Positions 56,764 to 64,000 of a stretch of 64,000 nucleotides of DNA are shown piece after piece (within the stretch, counting starts at the first letter, position 1; each line of letters opens with the position of its first letter). A model generated the notes under the pieces. The model ran no database searches. It saw only the letters and a program-made list of their open reading frames with translations, and was not told the origin of the DNA. This DNA is from Bidens hawaiensis (lineage: Eukaryota > Streptophyta > Magnoliopsida > Asterales > Asteraceae), in assembly GCA_021521415.1 (NCBI GenBank), contig JAIQDT010000061.1, positions 4,216,001 to 4,280,000 on the forward strand, written 5' to 3'. A program made the position numbers and the translations under genes.

Positions 56764-59700
56764 TCAGTCATCAAAACGCAGCATCTTAAGAAATCCCACA
56801 AGCACATTAAATCTGGCTATTCCGACCGGTTTTGTAAATAGGTCCGCCACATTATTATCAGTGTGGACCTGTTCAAGTTGAATCAGTTTCCGGTCGTAAC
56901 AGTCACGAATAAAGTGGACCTTGATGTCAATGTGCTTGGTTTTCGAATGATGAACGAGATTTTTAACAATTGCAATAGCAGCATCATTATCACAAAATAT
57001 GGGAGTGGTTAAGAAAATCCAAACCGTAATACAGCAATTGATGTTGCATCCAGATAACCTGTGAACGGCAAGTTGATGCAGCAACATACTCCGCCTCGGC
57101 ATTCGAAGTGGACACCGTTTGTTGTTTCTTGCACTGCCATGAAATGAGACGATCTCCTAGAAACTAGCATCCGGCAGATGTGGATTTCCTGTCAATGTCA
57201 TCTCCACCATAATTGCTATCAGTAAAAGCATAAAGATCAAATTATGAGTTTTTGGGATACCAAAGACCTAACTTCAGTTGTCCCTTCAGATATCTAAATA
57301 TTCTGAGTTTAGGATTAGGTTGGAAGCGAGCACATTGACAAACTGCAAACATGATGTCTGGACGACTAGCGGTGAGATACATCAGAGACCCGATCATCGA
57401 TCGATAGTACGTTTGATCTACGGGACTCCCTTCAGGATCAGATGTCAAAAAAGGCCTTTCTGCCATTGGAGTGGCGGCACTCTTGGAATCTTGAAATTCA
57501 AATTTTGCAAGCATATCTTCAACGTACTTTCCTTGATGCAGCAAAATTCCCGTCGAGCTCTGACGAACCTGCAATCCTAGAAATGTTGTCATCTCCCCTA
57601 ACGAGCTCATCTCGAACCTCTTCTTCATGACCTCTTCAAACTCTAAACACAGCGCAGCACTGGTAGAACCGAAAATAATGTCATCCACATAAATCTGCAC
57701 CAGAATTAAATCTTTCCCGACTGTTTTAAGAAACAAAGCTTGATAAATAGTCCCCCTTTCATAACCATGTCCCAGAAGATGTGCCGTCAACGTAGCATAC
57801 CATGCCCGAGGGGCTTGGTGAAGACCATATTGTGCTTTATCCAACTTGTAGACATGATTAGGATTCTTAGGGTCTACAAACCCCGGTGGCTGATCCACGT
57901 ACATCTCTTCCTTAACTTCACCATGAAAAAATGCGGTCTTAACATCCATCTGATATACCGTGAATCCCATGAAAGACACATAGGCCAGAAAAATCCGAAT
58001 GGCCTCAAGTCTAGCTACAGGAGCATAGACTTCGGTGTAATCTAACCCTTCAACCTAACGAAAACCACGAACAAATAATCGTGCCTTGTTTCTAACAATA
58101 ACTCCCGTCTCATCTTGCTTGTTTCGGAAAACCCATCTTGTATCTAGTGCTTTCTTTCCCTCTGGCAGTTCAACTAACTTCCACACTTTCAACTTATCGA
58201 ACTGATTCAACTCTTCGTGCATGGCATCCACCCAACTTGGTTCTTGAAAAGCCATTTCCACCGACTTTGGCTCAATCCGAGAGATGAAGCAAGAAAACAA
58301 ACAACTATTTATGTGTCCTGTCTGACTTCTGGTGGACACACCTGCTTCAAGAGAGCCGATAACATTCTCAATAGGATGATCTCGTTGGATTCTTGTCGGA
58401 ATTGGCTGTTCGGGAACATCTCCAACAGGAGATAAGTTAGATAGATCTTCACTGATATCAATGAGTGGATTCTTCCATCCAGAAACTGCCTTACTATGTG
58501 AGTACGAAGTGCTGGCAACGTATTCATTCGGAATGAAATCAGGAAACAAAGTGCTCCCGAAGATTTGACGAATAGGACTCTCTCCCTCAACTCCTGAATC
58601 ATTTACTGAAGAGTTTGGAATATGCACGGTTTCTGTAACTTCTTTCGATTGGCTGATGGACGCAGGTGGTTTGTCACCAAGTGATTCTGCGACATCATCA
58701 TCTAACAGAAGAGATATGTGAGATACTGCATGTGAACCTTCTCTCTCAGTATCTGCAATGGCACCACCCAAAGTTTCTGTGTTGATGACCGGAATTAAAT
58801 TGAATGGCTTGAAGAGTTCATTGTAATCGAACAGCCAATCCGGACCAACACGTGCATTAGTCTCATTTTCTTCCAGCCAACGAACATCATAAGATTCAAG
58901 AATCTGTTTAGTTGACTTATTGTAGAGTCTGTAGGCGGTGTGACCAGCATACCCGACAAAGTAACAATCATCAGCTTTGGCACCAAACTTCGGAGTAGAC
59001 TCAAGATTCAGTAGAGTACAAGGACAACCAAAGGCTCTGAAGTGTGCAACAGTAGGCTTATGACCATAAACAATCTCATACGGAGTTTTCATTTTTGATT
59101 TGTTGATTAACACCCGATTTTGAACATAGCAAGCCATGTTGATGGCTTTAGCCCAGAAGAACAGAGGCAATTTAGAGTCACACAGCATGGTCCTTGCTGC
59201 CTCGATAAGAGTCCTGTTTCTCCTTTCAGCCACACCATTCTGTTGTAGTGTCCGAGCTGAGCTGTACTGATGAAGCACCCCCTTTTCTGAACAAAAATAA
59301 TTCAATGAAGCATTCTTGAACTCCGTACCATTGTCACAATGAATTCCTTTCAGCTTCAGATTCAGCTGATTTTCCATCAGCACCACGAACCTCTTGATCA
59401 GCTCTGCAGTTTCACTCTTATTCGACAAGAAAAATACCCAAGTAAAACATAAGTAATCATCAGTGATAACCAAACAATAAGAGCTGCGAGAAAGACTTAA
59501 GACATGAACTGGACCAAAAAGATCCATATGCAATAGCTGAAAAACTAATGAGATGGTATTAATCAGTTTTGGCTTGTGAGATTTTCGATGATACTTGCCC
59601 AGAGCATAGGCCACACATTTTTCAATGGTAACAAAATCTTTAACGGGTAATCCACGTACCAAATCATTTTTAGCAAGACGATTCAGATTTTTCATATTAT

Positions 59701-60166
59701 CATGACCTAGACGACGATGCCAGAGCATTGCATTATGTTCAGACACTTTTGAGAACAAACAGGTTATTTCATCAGGAACATTTTTGTTCATGTCGATCAC
59801 GTAAGCATTATCTTTTCTTTGAGATTGAACAAGAATCCAGTCTTCAGGTATAATGATACTCGGTTTCAAAATCAAACACTCCCTTTTAGTAAAGTGAGTT
59901 GAAAACCCTTTATCACAGATTTGTGACACGCTCAACAAACTATGCTTCAGCTCTGGAACAAAACTAACACTCTCAAATTTCAAAACACCGTTGCTTACAG
60001 TACCCTTCTGTGTGTTCTTCCCTTTTTCTCCACCCGCAAAGGACAGATACCCACCATTAAAAGTTTGAATGTCGTGTAGCTGGGAAATGTCTCCTGTCAT
60101 GTGCCTGGAACAGCCACTATCAACATACCAAGGTCTGATGATATTCCTCCATAGCTGCTCCTGCAC
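56764..60166 (-). pseudogene. Copia pol: protease, integrase, RT, RNase H
   Basis: A single frame from 60166 to about 57005. The protease site is WYVDSGCSRHMTGD (about 60130-60090). The pre-integrase domain has LWHRRLGHDNM, and the integrase has HMDLFGPVHV, HCDNGTEFKN and NGVAERRNRT (59420-59200). The RT has [25 protein letters not shown] and an intact YVDD (57691-57680). The RNase H has TVSTSNAEAEYVAAS and CDNDAAIAI. Breaks: TAG at 58057-58055, TAA at 57244-57242, TAG near 57165, and a frameshift near 57005. A ribosome would stop before the RT. Confidence 0.95.
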
Positions 60167-60177
60167 AAAGTGCGGGA

Positions 60178-60990
60178 TTAATTAGATTTTGCCACCCAGT
60201 CCATAGTGACACTGGGTACTCCTGACTTGTCTATCCTGGTTACGAGCTGCCATGACATATCTTCTCGATTATCTAGAATGGAAGAAGAAACCTTCTCTAC
60301 CGGAGACTTAGGCATCCATTTATATTTACCATTGAAAGATTTAATGTTGTTTGTACGAATGGATGGTTTAATCTCCGGTTTGCGTGTAGAGGGAACAAAT
60401 GAATTTGTTCTCCCGACAGGTCGAGGCTTAGAAATCGAGTTCATTTTCGAAGTAGAAACATAGTTTCTATTCCTTTTACTAGACATGTTAGGCTTGGTCT
60501 GATGAGGACTAAACCTACCAGTTTTGTTCCTGTTCCAATCACCGTTAGAAGGATTTGCCTTGTGATACCAAAAATTTCGTCGATAGGTATCACAAGGCAT
60601 ATTCCTCTGGTAAAATCCATAGTAAGGTACGTATGGACGGTGTGGACAGTTTCTAGCAATATGACCAGGAACCCCACAGTTAAAACAAGTTTGACGTTTT
60701 ACATAAAAGTCATTATGGTGAACCTTTTCTTTTGACCTATTGTGTGGGTCAGTACGTTTAGCTTGATATTTATTGTTTGACACAATGTTTGGCTCGATCC
60801 CCTTTTGTTCATTTGAGCATCCCTCTTTAATGAACTTGGGTGGTGAGCAGTTTTTAGTTAAACTTTTATTTTTAGTTTTCTTATCAAAACTCACATCATC
60901 AGATTTCACAGTTTTAACAGAATCAACCACCCAATTGTCTTTGCTCTTAACACTAGAGCCCACACAAACCGACGACATAACAAACTTCAA
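60178..60990 (-). pseudogene. Copia segment with second CCHC zinc knuckle
   Basis: A 270-codon basic, Lys/Asn/Ser-rich stretch upstream of the protease, in another frame than pol. It carries CFNCGVPGHIARNC at 60687-60646, a perfect CX2CX4HX4C knuckle and probably the main nucleocapsid motif. It is the second knuckle of this element; the first lies about 1.2 kb upstream. Confidence 0.85.
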
Positions 60991-61451
60991 AACAGGCAGT
61001 TTTAAAGAAACATAGAGTTAATGTCTTTATTAAATGAAACACAAGAGTCATCATCCTCATCAGTCCAACCCTCAACAACTACTTTCTCTACACATGAAGT
61101 AAACACGTTAGAATCGTTCACTCCTGAAGTGGATACATCTATATATTCACAAGATCAGACTTGTCATTCTTATCTTGTTTACCGTTCTTCATGCCCTGTA
61201 CCTTTACTTCCTGTTCTTTGGTGACAGGAAGTTGAACTTAGTTGTTATTTTAAGGTGGGGGTACCTGACTATAACCTATACCCCTACCTTCATTTTCTTT
61301 CCACCATAGCTGATTATCAATCATTGAGCTAACTATTTTACTGGAACCCTCGAATTTTTTTTAAATCAAGCTCAGCTCTTTCAAATTTAGCAGTTAAATT
61401 CAAAATTTCAATTTTGGAGGCTTCCAGTTTTGCGGTTGACTCAGTAATCTC

Positions 61452-63116
61452 CTACTTGGCATCTAGATGGTGGCAACACTTTATGCTGAATTTAGATTTA
61501 AGCTTAGAGAAATACTTTTGATTTGCTTCAATTTTATCTAAAAAGGCTTTATCATTTTTTTTAAGTTTAAAGTTTTCAGATTTCACTCTCTCCATATCTC
61601 TAAGAAAGTTATCATTGTGGAGTTTGTATAAATTAATTTTGTCAACACAATCTTGAAAGCATGGTTGAAAATTTACCTCAATTGAGCTGGAAGAAGTGAA
61701 GGCCATGAACGCAAATTGAAGTTCCCTGATCTGCTCCTCAGCAGCATGTTCTTCCTCAGCTTTCTCAACGTGAGCGTAATTGGCAGTCTGATTGCTAATG
61801 TTGAGAGCAGCCATTTGATCATCCCAAGAAAATTGCTGAGCCACCAAACCTCTTTCACCATTTCCCACTAGAACCAGCACTCTTTCGGTATTTCCTTGCT
61901 TTGCTGGGTTGGTACATTCACGAGCAAAATGACTCGGCTCGTGACAGTTGTAGCATCTCAGAGTATCCTTGTTAAAACCCACCTATTGGTTGTTTGGCCT
62001 GTTCCAATTGTTCCTTCCCGTTCTCTGAGTGAACTTCTTAGCCCGAAACACTGCCATGGCGATTTACCAAGAGATATCCATTTCTTCAACATCATCTGGA
62101 TGGATTTGATCAAGCTCAGCAGCAACAACAGGTTGAACCAAATCTCCAGCCAGGAATGCATTGTAGCAGTTCATGAATCCCGCCATTAAAGCTATGTTCT
62201 CTTGAGTTTTCTATGGGATAGAGGAAATCTGACTGGAATTCTAATTTGGAACAGCACCGGATGATTGAGATTGACTACATTGTTTAGAGAATAAAACTGG
62301 AGCTGGTTGAGATAGAATGAAGGACGGTTGGCTCTGAGTGGACTTGAACATTTGGAAGTTTCCTTGAGGTGGAAGTTGCTGAGTGGTTTTAAACATGGAC
62401 AGGCTGTCTTGTGAGATGAGGGCATTGTTGGAAGCGAGGTTGTAACCAGCAACACTGTAGGAGTTTGCATGGTTTATTGCATGTTGCTTGTCATCCATGT
62501 CAAATGCCTTTATGGTGGCCATCATCTCAGAGATAGACATCCTGTTGAGATCTTTAGTCTTCTTGATAACCGCAACATTCATATCCCAGCTTTTGGGCAA
62601 TGAGTTAACCAACTTGTTGTTTATCTCAGATGTTGCCAAATAGATGCTTGCGGATCTCATCTCAGTCACAAGAGCAATGAATCTTTGAAGTTGTGTTTCC
62701 AGCGATTCTCCCAACACACGATTGAACATATTGAATTTCTGTCGCAGCAAATCTGGGCGACTTCTCTTCATGTCTTCATTTCCTTCATATACTTCAATTA
62801 ACGCCTCCCACAACTCCTTAGCAGATTGAAGTTCTCTAAAACTTAAAGCAATCTCAGGTGAGAGAGCCATAGTTATGGTTGATAGGGCCCTTTTATCCTC
62901 TTCAACTTTAGCAAGATCATCATCATCATACATTGCAGCAGGCTTCACAACAACTTCAGTTGAATTCTCACGTTGATATGTGATGATTTGGGGTCCCCTA
63001 ACTATGCTTCTCTAGATCTTAGCATCTTTCATCTTAACATACTTCTCGAATCGAAATTTCCACTCACTGAATCCCTCATGTGACAGTAAACGAGGCACAC
63101 GAGTGGTCGTCCCCAT
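61452..63116 (-). pseudogene. Copia gag with first CCHC zinc knuckle
   Basis: The start MGTTTRVPRLLSHEGFSEW at 63116 follows the leader. The frame is the same down to 61452 but has stops at 63014 (TAG), 62243, about 62216, about 62063 and about 61982. The gag core has LSPEIALSFRELQSAKELWE (about 62865-62805), RQKFNMFNRV and INNKLVNSLPKSWD. The first knuckle CYNCHEPSHFAREC is at 61955-61914, followed by a coiled-coil-rich tail. All the stops I checked are one substitution from a sense codon. Confidence 0.85.
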
Positions 63117-63613
63117 TATGGAATCTAGTTCTTGATGAAGTGAGGCATTTGATGACACATTACTGTTGGTTAACTGTTCCATTTTATAAAAACTTTATTA
63201 ATCAGGTCCAACTAGGTTCTTTGTTCAGTTTCCGACTGAAAACAAACTTCAACCGAATGCCACAAACTTCAGCCGAAAACTACAAATGTTGACCGAAAAC
63301 TTCAAGATTTGACCGATAATCACCGAGAACACTATTTCTTGACCGAAGACACTGATGTTACACTGAAAACCCTTGTTTAGAGGCCGAGAACTGCCAAAAT
63401 CACCCGAGAACTGAATTATGGAATAAGATTAGCAGCCGACTGAATTCCGTGAATTACGGGATTCCAATTTGTTTCCAGATTAGCCAAATCTCTATCCAAA
63501 ATAAAACTCTTTTCTTCTCCGATTGGTGAACTCGCTGGAGAATCACCAAACACCACCAAACGAATAACTCTTGAATCCGTTGATATCACAATAACGAGCC
63601 TGAATAGGTCTAA
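63117..63613 (-). other. Copia leader between PBS and gag
   Basis: About 0.5 kb; holds repeated CCGAGAAC/ACCGAAAAC phrases between 63240 and 63415. No ORF. Confidence 0.75.
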
Positions 63614-63626
63614 GGCTCTGATACCA
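63614..63626 (-). promoter_or_regulatory. Primer-binding site, initiator-Met type
   Basis: TGGTATCAGAGCC on the - strand, the canonical copia PBS, two bases from the LTR. Confidence 0.95.
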
Positions 63627-63628
63627 AG

Positions 63629-64000
63629 TGTAAGTCCCGTGAAGGATCTTTCAATATGATATCAACTGATCTTAACGTTGGTGCGGAAATCCAACACAAG
63701 ATGATACAAGAGTAATTATAAAGAACACAAAGGATTGCTTCAAAACACACGTTATGATTAACGCCGGGTGCTTAAGCATAATGTTTACAATACTCGTCTA
63801 ATGTATCTATGATACTAGACGGCCAAAATCACATATACGTCCACCACCTAAACCCTATACAAGATATCTATAAATAGGGTAGCCAACATACCAGCCCAAC
63901 AAAAGCCCAAAGCCCACCGAGAACCATAAGGTTCTCGGCTTACATAACACACCTAACCTAAGTCCAAAAATACAAGCATAAACCACAAAATATAGCCCAA
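63629..64000 (-). mobile_element. 5' LTR of the copia element (372 of 374 bp in window)
   Basis: On the + strand it starts TGTAAGTCCCG and stops at ...TAGCCCAA, two bases short of the expected CAACA end. It is uninterrupted and therefore the reference for the split LTR at 50180-54328. It contains the 9-bp-arm hairpin at 63917-63938. Confidence 0.93.

Larger units (their letters stand above)
50154..64000 (-). mobile_element. Ty1/copia element with 374-bp LTRs, split by a solo LTR
   Basis: On the - strand: 5' LTR (from 64002 to 63629; the last two bases are outside the window), PBS (63626-63614), gag (63116-61452), knuckle ORF (60990-60178), pol (60166-56764), 2.4 kb of 3' non-coding DNA, PPT (54341-54329), 3' LTR (54328-50180, holding a foreign solo LTR). 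Pol is one frame over most of its length with a few stops, so this copy is younger-looking than the one at 5.9-9.2 kb. Confidence 0.92.

Overview
The window is plant nuclear DNA, most likely from the daisy family (Asteraceae). That placement is inference: the retroelement proteins and the unusual ORF downstream of a copia pol resemble, from memory, sequences common in Artemisia, Tanacetum and Chrysanthemum assemblies. I find one convincing host gene, a DUF3511-family gene at 23307-23702. Nearly everything else is transposable-element DNA, mostly decayed and deeply nested.

Layout, left part (1-22.2 kb). A degenerate Ty1/copia element on the + strand covers about 5.9-17.6 kb. Beyond its pol remnant it carries a large accessory ORF of roughly 1,000 codons with no recognised function and two clusters of ATTCGTTA/TAACGAAT palindromes. 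An Athila-like Ty3/gypsy element (- strand; LTR 4737-5896, tRNA-type PBS, broken gag, start of protease) lies against its left edge and is itself cut at 2161 by another LTR that runs off the window. A 2.7-kb solo LTR (12396-15118) splits the accessory ORF, and removing it with one target-site copy restores the frame. A chromovirus (Reina-like, - strand) with a 195-bp LTR follows at about 17.6-22.2 kb.

Middle (22.2-27.2 kb). This is the only low-repeat island. It holds the DUF3511 gene, then a non-autonomous Mutator-like element (24063-25243) with about 180-bp terminal inverted repeats, a perfect 9-bp target duplication and internal 134-bp tandem repeats, then AT-rich DNA.

Right part (27.2-64 kb) is one nest. 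A plant L1-type LINE (+) starts at 27254. It is interrupted in its endonuclease by a full-length copia element (29369-37425, TSD tgtgg), again after the endonuclease by a Tekay-like solo LTR (37895-40070, TSD tcttt), and after the reverse transcriptase by a non-autonomous Athila-derived element (from 42203, - strand). The Athila-derived element contains a solo LTR (45561-47650, TSD tactc). Its other LTR is broken by a second copia element (- strand, about 50180 to just past 64000), and that copia's 3' LTR is split by a further solo LTR (50521-54291, TSD aaaaa). The intact sister LTR at the window's right end shows the empty site directly. Several reading frames rejoin across the insertions, which supports the reconstruction.

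None of the retroelement reading frames is intact. Stops and single-base frameshifts are frequent and several frameshifts fall at G/C homopolymers. The strongest oddities are a duplicated, inverted block of the host LINE inside the adjoining Athila-type LTR, the palindrome arrays flanking the accessory ORF, the Mutator-like element, and the accessory ORF itself.
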